DNA of 64,000 bases from Candidatus Latescibacterota bacterium (GCA_022827835.1 JAJEIO010000008.1:1-64000), one strand, 5' to 3'; positions 50,757 to 60,706 are shown, counted from the stretch's first letter. Translations and numbers: made by a program. The notes: generated by a model from the sequence alone, not told the origin.

Positions 50757-52502
50757 ATGAGCCTCAATCCCTTCAAACCGTTCGCCTCGTACCTCCGTCC
50801 CTACCGCTGGGCCTTGGCTATCGGCCTAATCTTTTTGCTGGGCGAACAACTCGTTTCCGTCTCCATCCCCCTCGTCCTCGAACGCGCCATTGACCAAGCC
50901 CGCGCCAGCCTAGATCAAGCCGCACCGGACCTGACTTTCCTAACGCGCTACGCCGCCCTCATCGTCGGCTTGGGCTTAGCGCAGTGGTGCATGGCCTTTG
51001 GGATGCGCTGGCACTTGGCCGCCACCTCGTACCGCGTCGAGCGCGACATCCGCCAGCGCTATTTCGCCCATATACTCACTTTGCCCTTGGGCTATTTCCA
51101 ACAGGCCCGCACCGGCGATTTAATGGCGCGAGCGACCAACGACGTCGAAGCCGTCCAGCGCTACCTCAGCCACGGCTTCCGCATGTTCCTGAGCGCCATC
51201 CTCGGCTTCAGCTTCAGCATGGTAGCCATGTGTCTGTACGACTGGGAACTAACCCTGTACGCGCTGTTGCCCATGCCCATTATGACCGTGATCCTGCGCT
51301 TCGTGGGCAGCAGAGTGCGTCGGCGCTATCGCATGGTGCAAGAGCAATTTGCCGCCATTAGCACCTGCTTGCAGGAAAACCTCTCAGGCATGCGCGTGGT
51401 CAAGGCATTTGCCCGCCGCCGCGGCGAGATCGATCACTTCACCCAGCTCAACGACGAGTACGTCGAGCGCAACCGCAGCCTAATCTACCTCTACAGCACG
51501 TTTTTCCCCTTCACCTTCCTCATCAGCGGCCTGTCCATGGTGCTCATCTTGTGGCTGGGCGGCATTCGCGTCGTCGAGGGGACGCTCACCTTGGGGGCCT
51601 TTGTCGCCTTCAACGCCTACTTGATCCGCATGAGCCGCCCGATGATGATGATGGGCCGCATCGTCGATGAATACCAGCGCGCCATGGCTTCCATGCTGCG
51701 CATTGAGTCCGTGCTCAAAGAACAGCCCCAGCCCGACCAGTACCAAGACGACGGCTTGGCGATCAAAGGCGAAATCGAATTCCGCCGCGCCTCCTTTGCG
51801 TACAATGGCCAAGCCGTGCTCCGCGATATAGACGTTCACATTCCGGCCGGCAGCACCCTAGCCATCGTCGGTCGGGTAGGCTCGGGCAAGAGCACGCTGG
51901 TCCGTCTCATCCCCCGCCTCATCCAAGCCGGCGAGGGCCAAATTCTCATCGACGGCAAACCCATTGAACAAATGCCCCTGCGCGCCTTTCGCGACGCCAT
52001 CGGCTACGTGCCGCAGGACACCTTCCTATTCTCCGAAAGCATTCGCGACAACATCGCCCTCGACTCGGCTGCTGCGGACGAGGTCGAACGCGCCATTGAA
52101 GTGGCCCAACTAGCCGCGGACCTCAAGACCTTTCCCCAAGGGATGGACACCATCGTCGGCGAGCGCGGCGTCACCCTGTCGGGCGGGCAGAAGCAGCGCA
52201 CGGCCTTGGCCCGTTCGGTCGTGCGGCAACCGAAAATCCTCATCCTCGACGACGCTTTGGCTAGCGTCGATACCCGCACCGAAGAGCAAATCCTCACGCG
52301 CCTGCGCGACATCATGGCCGAGCGCACCACCATCCTCATCGCCCATCGCATCTCCACCGTCATGGCCGCGGATCACATCATCGTGCTCGACGAAGGGTGC
52401 ATTGTCGAAGAGGGCACCCACGACGAATTACTCGCACGCGATGGCCTATACGCCGACATGTACCGCCGCCAACACCTCACCGAGGAATTGAGCGACCTCT
52501 AA
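50757..52502 (+). CDS. Heterodimeric ABC exporter subunit with degenerate ATPase site
   Basis: 581 residues: six-helix membrane domain (about 1-320), then ATPase. Walker A GRVGSGKST, signature LSGGQ, H-loop IAHRIST. Walker B reads ILILDDALASVD, with Asp where the catalytic Glu (LDE) should be. That is the degenerate half of heterodimeric exporters of the TM287/288 or LmrCD type. Its stop overlaps the partner's start by one base (TAATG). Probably exports a lipid, peptide or drug. Confidence 0.87.
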   Translation: MSLNPFKPFASYLRPYRWALAIGLIFLLGEQLVSVSIPLVLERAIDQARASLDQAAPDLTFLTRYAALIVGLGLAQWCMAFGMRWHLAATSYRVERDIRQRYFAHILTLPLGYFQQARTGDLMARATNDVEAVQRYLSHGFRMFLSAILGFSFSMVAMCLYDWELTLYALLPMPIMTVILRFVGSRVRRRYRMVQEQFAAISTCLQENLSGMRVVKAFARRRGEIDHFTQLNDEYVERNRSLIYLYSTFFPFTFLISGLSMVLILWLGGIRVVEGTLTLGAFVAFNAYLIRMSRPMMMMGRIVDEYQRAMASMLRIESVLKEQPQPDQYQDDGLAIKGEIEFRRASFAYNGQAVLRDIDVHIPAGSTLAIVGRVGSGKSTLVRLIPRLIQAGEGQILIDGKPIEQMPLRAFRDAIGYVPQDTFLFSESIRDNIALDSAAADEVERAIEVAQLAADLKTFPQGMDTIVGERGVTLSGGQKQRTALARSVVRQPKILILDDALASVDTRTEEQILTRLRDIMAERTTILIAHRISTVMAADHIIVLDEGCIVEEGTHDELLARDGLYADMYRRQHLTEELSDL

Positions 52503-54298
52503 TGCCGCCGACCATCCGCGACGAGCAAGAAATCGACAAAAAATCCATCGACCTCCGCCTAATGGCTAGGCTGTTGGGTTTCCTGCGGCCCTATTGGCCT
52601 TGGGCGGCCTCGACACTATTGCTCATCCTCGCGGCCTCGCTGGCCCGTCAGGCCGGTCCCGTGCTGACCAAAATAGCCGTTGACGAACACATCGTACCCG
52701 GCGACTTGGACGGTTTGGGTACCCTCGTCCTGCTCTTCGCCGCGCTGTTGGTCGCTCAATTCGCCATTGGCTACGCCCAGAGCTGGATCACCAGCATGGT
52801 CGGCCAGTGGACCATGCGCGATGTGCGCTTGAACATTTTCACCTGCCTACAGGGCCTGCCGCTCAAATTCTTCGACCGCACTCCCATCGGCCGGCTGATG
52901 GCGCGCAATACCAGCGATGTCGATGCGCTCAACGAATTCTTTACCTACGGTGCGGTCTCCCTCGTGACCGAAGCCGTCACCATCGCCTCTATTCTGTTTT
53001 ACATCTTCTTCTATCTCGATGTCGAACTCGGTCTGCTCACCTGCGCCTTTTTGCCGGTGGCCTTTGCCGCCACCCTGTGGCTGCAAAACCGCACCTTCCA
53101 GGCCTTTCGCCAAGCTCGCACCCGCTTTGCCCGCTTCAGCGCCGATTTGCAAGAAACCTTGTCGGGTATAGAAGTAGTAAAACTGTTTAACTGCGAGCCG
53201 CGCAGCACCCGCCGCTTTAATGAAGGCACTGACGAATACCTCGACGCCCGCTTGGTGCGCACTCTGTACCACTCGGCTTACTTCCCCTTTATGGAATTGT
53301 GCGGTGCCGCCCTGATGGCGATGGTGCTGTGGTACGGCGTCGGCCAAGTGCTGCGCGAGGAAATCGCCTGGGGCGTTCTGGTGGCTATGCTGCAATACGT
53401 CCCCCGCTTCTTCATGCCCATCCGCAATCTCGCCGAGGAATACGCCACTGTGCAGGTGGCCATGGCTTCCTCCGAGCGCATCTTTGAATTGATTGACGCC
53501 GAGCCAGAGCCGGTCGGCGGTTCCGTGAGCCAAGAGCGCGTCGCCGGTGCCATTGAATTCCGCCACGTGTGGTTTGCCTATGAAGGCGAAGAGTGGGTCC
53601 TGCGCGACGTTTCCTTCTGCGCCGAACCGGGCCAGAGCTTGGCACTAGTCGGAGCCACCGGCTCGGGCAAGACTACCATCATCAGCTTGCTGTGCCGCTT
53701 TTACGAGATTCAACGCGGGCAGATCTTGGTCGATGGCATCGACATCCGCGAGTGGAACGTAGAAGCACTGCGGCGGCGCTTTGGCTTGGTGCAGCAGGAC
53801 GTCTTTCTCTTCGCCGGCGACATTGCCAGCAACATCCGCCTCGGCGCTCCTGAGCTGTCGGACGAGGCCATCGCGCAGGTAGCCCGCTACGTCAACGCCG
53901 ACCGCTTTATCGACCGCCTACCCGACACCTACCAGCACGACGTACAGGAGCGCGGCGCATCCCTGTCTGCAGGTCAGCGCCAACTTTTATCCCTCGCCCG
54001 CGCCCTAGCCGCCGACCCGGACATTCTAGTGCTGGACGAAGCCACTGCTCACATCGACACCGAGACCGAAGGCTGGATCCAAGACGCGGTAGAAAAACTC
54101 ATGCGCGACCGCACCTCCATCGTCATTGCCCATCGCCTCTCCACCATCCGCAGCGCCGACAAAATCCTCGTGCTGCACCGAGGCCAATTGCGCGAAGAGG
54201 GCCGCCACGAAGACCTCCTAGCCCAAGACGGCATCTACGCTCGCCTACATCAATTGCAATACAACGAGGCCCTCGACCAGCGGGCACAATCAGCCTAG
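52502..54298 (+). CDS. Heterodimeric ABC exporter subunit with consensus ATPase site
   Basis: 598 residues. Membrane domain then ATPase with Walker A GATGSGKTT, Walker B ILVLDEATAHID (catalytic Glu present), H-loop IAHRLST, and an altered signature LSAGQ. Consensus Walker motifs here plus the LSGGQ of the partner make one active site; the partner's Asp plus this LSAGQ make the inactive one. This is the expected asymmetry. The start at 52502 is chosen over a frame extending into the previous gene. Confidence 0.88.
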   Translation: MPPTIRDEQEIDKKSIDLRLMARLLGFLRPYWPWAASTLLLILAASLARQAGPVLTKIAVDEHIVPGDLDGLGTLVLLFAALLVAQFAIGYAQSWITSMVGQWTMRDVRLNIFTCLQGLPLKFFDRTPIGRLMARNTSDVDALNEFFTYGAVSLVTEAVTIASILFYIFFYLDVELGLLTCAFLPVAFAATLWLQNRTFQAFRQARTRFARFSADLQETLSGIEVVKLFNCEPRSTRRFNEGTDEYLDARLVRTLYHSAYFPFMELCGAALMAMVLWYGVGQVLREEIAWGVLVAMLQYVPRFFMPIRNLAEEYATVQVAMASSERIFELIDAEPEPVGGSVSQERVAGAIEFRHVWFAYEGEEWVLRDVSFCAEPGQSLALVGATGSGKTTIISLLCRFYEIQRGQILVDGIDIREWNVEALRRRFGLVQQDVFLFAGDIASNIRLGAPELSDEAIAQVARYVNADRFIDRLPDTYQHDVQERGASLSAGQRQLLSLARALAADPDILVLDEATAHIDTETEGWIQDAVEKLMRDRTSIVIAHRLSTIRSADKILVLHRGQLREEGRHEDLLAQDGIYARLHQLQYNEALDQRAQSA

Positions 54299-54318
54299 CT
54301 TCCAACGAGGAAAAACCT

Positions 54319-54828
54319 ATGGCCACCTACTATCCTTCCATCACCGACGACCAAGCCGCACTGATCCGCAACGCGCCGCTGTTCTTCGTCGCCTCCACCG
54401 ACCCCGCGCTCGCACCCGGTCCTGAAGGCATTGGCCCAATCAACCTCTCGCCCAAGGGCGGCGTACCGCTGCACGTAATTGATCCCAACCGCGTGGCCTT
54501 CCTCGACTACTTGGGCAGCGGCAACGAAACAGCGCGTCACGCGACAGCCGGCGGCCCGATCACCGTTATGGTCTGCTCTTTTGAAGGAGAAGACGCCGGC
54601 ATCATCCGCCTCTACGGCAAAGCCACGGCCACCCCACTCGAAGAATCGCCCTACGCCGCCTTGCTCCTGCAATCGGAGTCCGAACACCTGCGCACCAAAC
54701 GCCAAGTAATCGAAGTCAAAGTCGAACTGACCGGCACTAGTTGCGGCTACGGCGTCCCGGTAATGGAGTTAGTGCGCGAGCGCCGCGTCGAAGACCGAGG
54801 CCGCCGCTACAAGGACCGCAAAAAATAA
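54319..54828 (+). CDS. Pyridoxamine 5'-phosphate oxidase-fold (PPOX) flavin protein
   Basis: 169 residues. N-terminal FFVASTDPALAP ... INLSPKGGVPLHVIDPNRVAFLDYLGSGNETARH is the split-beta-barrel FMN-binding fold (typical of PPOX general stress and oxidoreductase families). Last ~40 residues are basic. Function within the family is not readable. It starts 20 bases after the ABC exporter stop, behind ACGAGGAA. Confidence 0.8.
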   Translation: MATYYPSITDDQAALIRNAPLFFVASTDPALAPGPEGIGPINLSPKGGVPLHVIDPNRVAFLDYLGSGNETARHATAGGPITVMVCSFEGEDAGIIRLYGKATATPLEESPYAALLLQSESEHLRTKRQVIEVKVELTGTSCGYGVPVMELVRERRVEDRGRRYKDRKK

Positions 54829-54850
54829 ACCGACGCGGCTGGAAGCAGGT

Positions 54851-55651
54851 TCAGTCTAGGACCATGCCGCCGCTGACGTTTATCGTCTGGCCGGTGACGT
54901 TGCGCGCTTCGTCGGAGGCGAGGAAGGCGACCATGTTGCCGATGTCCTCAGGCGTCTGCTCGCGCTGCATCGGCGTCGAGTTGGCAATGAACAGGTCGAA
55001 CACCTCGCGGGCGCTTTTGCCGGCATAGGTGGGATCTACCTCGGCGATCTTCGGTGCCAGCGTGTGCCAGAAATTGGTCCACACGAACCCAGGGCACACG
55101 GCGTTTACGGTGATGTTGTGCGGCCCCAAGTCCTTGGCGGTCAGCCGCGTCAGGCTGAGCATCGCGTTCTTGGCGGCTGCGTAGGTCGGCAAAAAGGTTG
55201 GGTCGCGTTTGGCCGCGGCGGAAGAGATGTTGATGATCTTGCCGTAGCGGCGCTCGATCATGTGCGGGGCAATCGCCTTGCAGAGGAAGAAGGGGCCTTT
55301 GACGTGTATGTCGTAGTTGCTGTCCCACTCCTCGCCGGTGAAGTTGGTGAACGGAGCACCGACGACGGTGCCGAAGTGCCCGGCGTTGTTGACGAGGATG
55401 TCGATGGCACCGAAGCGCTCGATTGCCTGAGCGACGAGGTCCTCGCAGGCGGATTCATCCGTTATGTCCGCGGTGATGGCGACCGCGGTGGCTCCTTCGC
55501 TGGCGAGCTGGTCGGCAGTGGCCTGCGCCCTGTCGCCGTCGATGTCGGTCGCCACAATGGCCGCCCCTTCGCGCGTCAGGCATTGCGCTATGCCGAGGCC
55601 CATGCCGCCCCCGGCACCGGTGACGATGGCTGTCCTGTCTTTGAGTCGCAT
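54851..55651 (-). CDS. Short-chain dehydrogenase/reductase
   Basis: 266 residues from the ATG at 55651 (AGGGAG upstream); a longer frame to 55711 is not supported. TGAGGGMGLG cofactor loop, NNAG, and catalytic S...YAAAK (ISSAAA ... YAAAKNAML), with VTGQTINVSGGM at the end. A classical NAD(P)-dependent dehydrogenase with full catalytic residues. Substrate unknown. Confidence 0.87.
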   Translation of the reverse strand: MRLKDRTAIVTGAGGGMGLGIAQCLTREGAAIVATDIDGDRAQATADQLASEGATAVAITADITDESACEDLVAQAIERFGAIDILVNNAGHFGTVVGAPFTNFTGEEWDSNYDIHVKGPFFLCKAIAPHMIERRYGKIINISSAAAKRDPTFLPTYAAAKNAMLSLTRLTAKDLGPHNITVNAVCPGFVWTNFWHTLAPKIAEVDPTYAGKSAREVFDLFIANSTPMQREQTPEDIGNMVAFLASDEARNVTGQTINVSGGMVLD

Positions 55652-55756
55652 GTTGGTCTCCCTTGGGTTTTTTGAAACGTATCGGAAAAATAAACTGCGC
55701 CGTGTACCCAACCCTCGGGCGCGCCTGAGAGTTGATGTCCCTACTGAAGGCGGCGG

Positions 55757-56737
55757 TCAGTCGTCTAAGACTCGATTTTGACCGGCCGAAGCCTCGTCGA
55801 GACGGGCCCGGTCCTCCGGCGTAATCGACCAGCCCACCGCGCCGACGTTCTCCTCCATGTGAGCCACCGTATCGCCGCCGGTGATGGCCGCCGTCACCTC
55901 GGGGTGGGAGAGCACCCAGTTGATCGCCGTCTGCGCCACGGTGCGGCCATGGGCGTCAGCGATCTGCCGCAGGATCTCCAAGGTCCGACGCCCCGCCTCG
56001 TTGAGGGCCTCCTCCAAATCGCCGGCGCGCCCGGTGGCGTAAAGGGTGCCGTCCGGCGGCGGCTCTCCGGGGGTATACACGCCAGAGAGCAGACCCACGC
56101 CCAAGGGGCTGTAGGTCATAACCCCGAAACCTTGGTCGCGCTGCGCCGGCCACATCTCGCGCTCCAGTTCCCGGTTGAGGAGATTGTAGGGGTTCTGGAT
56201 GCAGAGCAGGGGATCGAGCTCGAGGCGGTCCTGCGTCCACAGCGCCTTGAGCACCTGCCAGGCCTGGAAGTTGGAGACGCCCACGTAGCGCGTCTTGCCG
56301 GTGCGCACCACGTCGTCCAAGGCGCGCAGCGTTTCCTCAAGGGGGGTCTCGTCGTCGTACACGTGCAGGATGTAGATGTCGAGGTGATCCGTCTCAAGGC
56401 GGGCCAAGGTGCGGTCGATCTCCCGCATGATGTGATAGCGCGACAGACCGGCGTCGTTGGGCCCATCGCCGACGCGGCTGGCCACCTTTGAGGTGACCAC
56501 GAGGTCGTCGCGGTGCCGCTTGAGGACGCGCGCCAGAACCTGCTCCGACGTGCCACGAGTCTCGTACACGTCCCCGAAGCCGTAGATGTTGGCGCAGTCG
56601 ATGAAGTTGATCCCCAACTCGACGGCCCGCTCGATGGCCCGCTCGGCCTCGTCGGCGTCCTCTTGGCCGCGCAGGCCCAAGCCGTAGGCCAGACGCGACA
56701 CCTTCAGGCCAGAATGGCCGAACTTGACGTATTCCAT
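55757..56737 (-). CDS. Aldo/keto reductase
   Basis: 326 residues. FGHSGLKVSRLAYG at the start, INFIDCANIYGFGDVYETRG (Asp, Tyr), VVTSKVA (Lys) and ILHVYDD at the catalytic histidine strand. Resembles sugar-type or Kv-beta-like aldo/keto reductases. The C-terminal AITGGDTVAHMEENV binds the cofactor phosphate. No close operon partner; the upstream SDR gene is in the same direction 106 bases downstream. Confidence 0.88.
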   Translation of the reverse strand: MEYVKFGHSGLKVSRLAYGLGLRGQEDADEAERAIERAVELGINFIDCANIYGFGDVYETRGTSEQVLARVLKRHRDDLVVTSKVASRVGDGPNDAGLSRYHIMREIDRTLARLETDHLDIYILHVYDDETPLEETLRALDDVVRTGKTRYVGVSNFQAWQVLKALWTQDRLELDPLLCIQNPYNLLNRELEREMWPAQRDQGFGVMTYSPLGVGLLSGVYTPGEPPPDGTLYATGRAGDLEEALNEAGRRTLEILRQIADAHGRTVAQTAINWVLSHPEVTAAITGGDTVAHMEENVGAVGWSITPEDRARLDEASAGQNRVLDD

Positions 56738-56841
56738 GCTCTCCTCCTATAACTGTCCCCGAAGCCGGGTTTCCTGACGCATTCACCTACTCTCATTTGG
56801 AACGAGGGATCGAGCCTTCGCTCCAACAGGGCGGAAATTTC

Positions 56842-57951
56842 TCAAGAAATGGAGCCCTCGGCAAAAGGATCGTCAACCTTCTTGGGAAGCCGCAACTTCT
56901 GACGAATCTCCGCCACAATGGGGGCCGCACTGTAGAACCGTCCGCGCCGTTCGCCCTCGGGGACTAGAAGTCCTGCATCCACGAGCACCTTCAGATCACG
57001 GCTAGCGAGATTCTTGGACACATCTGCGCTTACCCGATAGGACGAGTTGCGCACCCTAGTGCCAAAGGCAGCCTGAATGAGGGCCAAGGCCATGCGGTCG
57101 GGTAATCCATTGGCAATTACCAGATCCGAGAGTTCTACATAAAGCCTTTCCAATTCTCGCATCCGATGGAGCAGTGTTTGCGCTTGCACATAGTGACCAG
57201 TTAAGCAGAAGCGAATCCACGGCTTAGAGTCGCGCGCTGGCTGCCATGCACCCCCTCCGACCTCCGCCAATACGTCGTAATATTTTTGTTGATTGTGGCC
57301 GATGTATTCTTCAATCCCGTCACTGGCCAATACCGCAGTGTGGATACATCTGGCAGTCCGCCCGTTACCATCCGTAAATGGATGCAGCATCGCCAAGTTC
57401 AGGTGTGTCATGGCAGCGCACAGGAAGACCGAATCGACCTGCTCGTTGTTTACGTAGTCTAGAAGCTCGTGGATGAGGGGCTCCAATTGGTCGCGATCCA
57501 CTCCCTCGTGGACCAATTCACCGGTTCTGGTGTTTCGTACACCGACCCATCCGGGGCGGTACTGACCCGGATTTGCTTGCAAATCTGACTGGCAGATCAT
57601 GAAATGGACGGCCAAGAGTACGTCCTCGGTGATCATGAAGGATGGACTCTGACGGCGCTGGAGGATGTAGTCCATTGCTTCGCGGTAGCCGACGACAGCC
57701 TGCCACGTGTCACGGTCCGTGTTGGCGGGGTCTTCACGATCAATCGCGGCAATGGCGTCATCATCGGACACATTGATGCCTTCTATGCTATTGGACCCGG
57801 CAAGGGCCCGGGCCCGGGTCATACGGGCTAACAAGCCCGTCCAGCGGCGCGGCTCCGTAGCGACGTAGCGACGCAGATCGGTTCGTAGGCGAGCCGTAGC
57901 TTCTTCTACCCGCTTCTCTTCATCGTCTAGAGTACGATACGTGAACAACAT
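56842..57951 (-). CDS. Fic family AMP-transferase-like protein with winged helix
   Basis: 369 residues. The active-site motif HPFTDGNGRTAR is complete. An N-terminal helix carries the inhibitory sequence SNSIEGI, of the (S/T)xxxE(G/N) type, as in autoinhibited class-II Fic proteins. The C-terminal ~70 residues form a winged helix (SADVSKNLASRDLKVLVDAGLL). The family transfers AMP to target proteins; here it may control its own expression or a target. An inverted repeat lies upstream. Confidence 0.88.
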   Translation of the reverse strand: MLFTYRTLDDEEKRVEEATARLRTDLRRYVATEPRRWTGLLARMTRARALAGSNSIEGINVSDDDAIAAIDREDPANTDRDTWQAVVGYREAMDYILQRRQSPSFMITEDVLLAVHFMICQSDLQANPGQYRPGWVGVRNTRTGELVHEGVDRDQLEPLIHELLDYVNNEQVDSVFLCAAMTHLNLAMLHPFTDGNGRTARCIHTAVLASDGIEEYIGHNQQKYYDVLAEVGGGAWQPARDSKPWIRFCLTGHYVQAQTLLHRMRELERLYVELSDLVIANGLPDRMALALIQAAFGTRVRNSSYRVSADVSKNLASRDLKVLVDAGLLVPEGERRGRFYSAAPIVAEIRQKLRLPKKVDDPFAEGSIS

Positions 57952-57980
57952 GATTATAACCAGTTTGAAACCGATTTTAC

Positions 57981-58014
57981 ATCATTAATTAAATGATTTT
58001 CAGTCAGTTGTCAA
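57981..58014 (-). promoter_or_regulatory. Inverted repeat and -35-like element upstream of the Fic gene
   Basis: ATCATT (57981-57986) and AATGAT (57992-57997) are separated by five bases. A consensus TTGACA lies on the minus strand at 58009-58014 but without a convincing -10 at 17 bases; a perfect TATAAT is adjacent to the start codon. It may be an operator. Weak evidence. Confidence 0.3.
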
Positions 58015-58047
58015 CTATATATGTTGCATGAAGCCGATCATGTCGCT

Positions 58048-58078
58048 AGGACTCCCAGTACGGTCTGGTTGCGGCGGG
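58048..58078 (+). repeat. 31-bp dispersed repeat, copy 1
   Basis: Identical in 30 of 31 positions to 60747-60777 (one G/A difference). It starts AGGACTCCCAG and lies in the region upstream of the Gfo/Idh/MocA gene. Same orientation as copy 2. Origin unknown. Confidence 0.75.
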
Positions 58079-58131
58079 TTTCATATTTTACGAGAGCGGG
58101 CATTAAACTCAAAAACGGGAGCGATAGCACA

Positions 58132-59127
58132 ATGCCAAAACAGCGAATAGCGATTGTGGGAGCCGGGAACATGGCACGGGCACGGGGCAGAGCGTTGCTG
58201 GACACCGGCCGCGCGGAAATCTGCGGCGTCGCCGCCCGGCGCGCACAGCGTGCTGAAAGCTGCGCAGCTGAGTTGGGGTGCGGCGTTTTCTGCGATGACT
58301 TTCGCCGCTTGGGGGAGGCCAGGCCGGACGCGATCTTAATCGAGGTCCCGCATCGCGTCCAGGATGAGGTCTCCATTTGGGCATTGGATGCCGGCTACGA
58401 CCTCCTCGTGGGCGGATGTCTAGCTTCGAGTATCGAAAATGGACGCCAGATCGCAGAAATGGCGGCCCAGAACAGTCGGATTGTGGAAGCCGGGTTCCAG
58501 CGCCGTTACGACCCTGCTTGGGAGGAGATCCAGCGCCTAGTGGTGGAAAGGGAACTAGGGGCACCGGTGATGGCCGTGACCACGGCCCTGTGGAACCCGG
58601 ACCCGGACGGGTGGTACTACGACCAAGAGGCGAGTGGGGGGATGCCGCTGACCCACATGAGCTACTGCTATCTCAATGCCGTCCGCTGGATTCTCGGCAA
58701 GCCGACCACCGTGTCCGCAATGGCCAATCGGCTGCGCAATACGGCTCCCGGTCGCGTAGTGGAGGAGACATGCGGGGCCCTAATCGGATTTGCAAACGGT
58801 GCCTTCGCTTCGGCCACGGCTAGTTATATCGGCCCGGAGGGTATGCCTGACCCCCAGCCGCGATTTGTCTGCTCGGAGGGCGGGATTCAGCCGAATGCCG
58901 GAGACGACTCCATAACCGTTTACAAGGAGGGCCGTTCCGAGGTGCGCGCTTTTGCGCACGAGCCGTCTCCGTTCGTCCGGCAGGCCGCCGCCTTTCTCGA
59001 TGCCATAGAGGGCCGCCACAAGGCCCGAAATCCCCCAGAAGATGCCCTGCTCGATGTCGAAATCGCCGCAGCCATCTCGGTTTCAGCCAAGGAACACAGG
59101 ACGGTCTCGCTGGCGGAGATGCGGTAG
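58132..59127 (+). CDS. Gfo/Idh/MocA-family oxidoreductase
   Basis: 331 residues from the ATG at 58132, with GGGAG about ten bases upstream; the longer frame from 58021 crosses the repeat. IAIVGAGNMARARG gives the NAD-binding loop. The E-V-P-H position (ILIEVPHRVQDEVSIWAL) replaces the usual E-K-P that carries the catalytic lysine. DQEASGGMPLTHMSYCYLNAVRWILG is the dimerising sheet face. The missing Lys may indicate an altered reaction. It converges with the serine hydrolase gene. Confidence 0.82.
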   Translation: MPKQRIAIVGAGNMARARGRALLDTGRAEICGVAARRAQRAESCAAELGCGVFCDDFRRLGEARPDAILIEVPHRVQDEVSIWALDAGYDLLVGGCLASSIENGRQIAEMAAQNSRIVEAGFQRRYDPAWEEIQRLVVERELGAPVMAVTTALWNPDPDGWYYDQEASGGMPLTHMSYCYLNAVRWILGKPTTVSAMANRLRNTAPGRVVEETCGALIGFANGAFASATASYIGPEGMPDPQPRFVCSEGGIQPNAGDDSITVYKEGRSEVRAFAHEPSPFVRQAAAFLDAIEGRHKARNPPEDALLDVEIAAAISVSAKEHRTVSLAEMR

Positions 59128-59142
59128 GGGCACCACGCCAAG

Positions 59143-60606
59143 TTAGAGGCGTCTTCCTCCGGCGAATCCATTGAATTCGTCCAGAAACCACTCGGCTTGC
59201 TTCGTCATAAAGACGCCGATCTCTTCCCCCTTGAAGGCGAAAGATACCCTGAGTCCTCCCAAGTAAATATCCGTGATATAGACTTCCATGTTGAGCGTCT
59301 GCTCGTCGATCCACGCGGCCGAGGCTAGACAATCGTATTCAATGCCTGGGACCGAGCCGATCTGTTCGCCGAAGTAGTTGCGTTGAGGGAACTTGCCGGA
59401 CAGCACGCGCCCGATACCGAATCGCAGCACATTGTCGCCCTGACCGTTGGTGTACTCCCATACGCCCTCGCCCTCCTTGAAGGACAGGCGCATCCGCGTG
59501 ATTCCCATCGGGTTGTCTTCCAAAGCATACCAGACTCCGTTGACTTCCAAAGCCATCCTTGCGTTGAAGTCCCCGGGGATCGGCAGGACTGACAGCCGCT
59601 CGATCTTATCGCAGAGTTCCGCGTGGGCGTCGCGGTTTTCGGCCAGCGGCGCATCTGATAGGTGGGGGTAGAGTTCTTCACGCATCACAACCGGAATGTC
59701 GCTGCCGGCCGGTGCGCCCTGTGTGTCGGCGATGCAGGTGAACAGAAACTCTTTGTCGGGAAAACAGATGGCGTACTGACTGCCCATCCCGCGGAAGGAG
59801 AATCCGTCCTCTTTTTCTCGCCAAATCTGATATCCATACCCGCAGTTCCCCCGGATGGCGTTGTCGATCTGGTTGGAGGTCGCGGCGCGCACGTACGCCT
59901 CTGGGAGGACTCTTTCATCGCCCCACATGCCGCCGTTCATGCAGGCGAGTGCGACTCTAGCTATATCGCGAAGCCTACAGATGACCCCCGATCCGCCCCA
60001 CGACACCCCCTCGGGCGTGCGGATGCACCATGCGTCAGCGGAAAATCCGATCCGCTCCAGAAATCGCGGTCGCATGTAATCCAGAAAGGGCATATCGGCA
60101 AGCCGTTCGACCGTGGCCGTGAGCACGACGGTTGCCGCAGTGTCGTACGAAAAGATCGTTCCGGGAGGATGCGAGGGGGTCCGGTTGAAGAAGGTCCAAA
60201 CCCAGTCTGGATCGCCGTGCGTATAGGAGGTTGTCGAATGGGGGGTCGCCATCATCAGGAGATCCCGGACGGTCGAGGCGGCAAGCCACGGATGAAGGTC
60301 TTCCGGCAGTTTGTCCGGGAAGTATTCGACGACCAGATCGTCGAGAGTGAGCCGGCCTTCGTCGATCATCATCCCGACGGCCAACGCGACAAAACTCTTG
60401 CTGACCGAATAGATCCGGTGCCTGCGTTCCGCCGTCCACGGGGCCCAGTATCCTTCAGCCGCGATTCTGTTGTGACGCACTAGCAGGAACCCGTGCATGC
60501 AGATTCGCTCGGCGTCAATCCGCTGCAGGAAATTCAAGATCGCCCGTGAAGGTATTCCCGCGCTTTCAGGTGAAGGTGCCGTTGTAAACACTTTTTCACT
60601 TCCCAT
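59143..60606 (-). CDS. Serine hydrolase, class-C beta-lactamase fold (487 aa)
   Basis: 487 residues. S-x-x-K is YSVSKSFVAL, and a Tyr-containing loop SYDTAATVVL stands for Y-x-N. The C-terminal ~150 residues are an extra beta-rich domain (VNGVWYALEDNPMGITRMRLSF), as in lipocalin-like DUF3471-type tails. Start at 60606 behind AAGGAGC. No signal peptide. Likely an esterase or amidase; substrate unknown. It is a distant relative of the hydrolase at 15914. Confidence 0.8.
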   Translation of the reverse strand: MGSEKVFTTAPSPESAGIPSRAILNFLQRIDAERICMHGFLLVRHNRIAAEGYWAPWTAERRHRIYSVSKSFVALAVGMMIDEGRLTLDDLVVEYFPDKLPEDLHPWLAASTVRDLLMMATPHSTTSYTHGDPDWVWTFFNRTPSHPPGTIFSYDTAATVVLTATVERLADMPFLDYMRPRFLERIGFSADAWCIRTPEGVSWGGSGVICRLRDIARVALACMNGGMWGDERVLPEAYVRAATSNQIDNAIRGNCGYGYQIWREKEDGFSFRGMGSQYAICFPDKEFLFTCIADTQGAPAGSDIPVVMREELYPHLSDAPLAENRDAHAELCDKIERLSVLPIPGDFNARMALEVNGVWYALEDNPMGITRMRLSFKEGEGVWEYTNGQGDNVLRFGIGRVLSGKFPQRNYFGEQIGSVPGIEYDCLASAAWIDEQTLNMEVYITDIYLGGLRVSFAFKGEEIGVFMTKQAEWFLDEFNGFAGGRRL

Positions 60607-60706
60607 AGCTGCTCCTTGAGCTTTGGCGCTTACGGTTGGCCTGATCGATGGTGAGACGTATAAGAAACATAAAGGGGCTTTTTTGGATTCTCTGTCAAGG
60701 CGCTGA

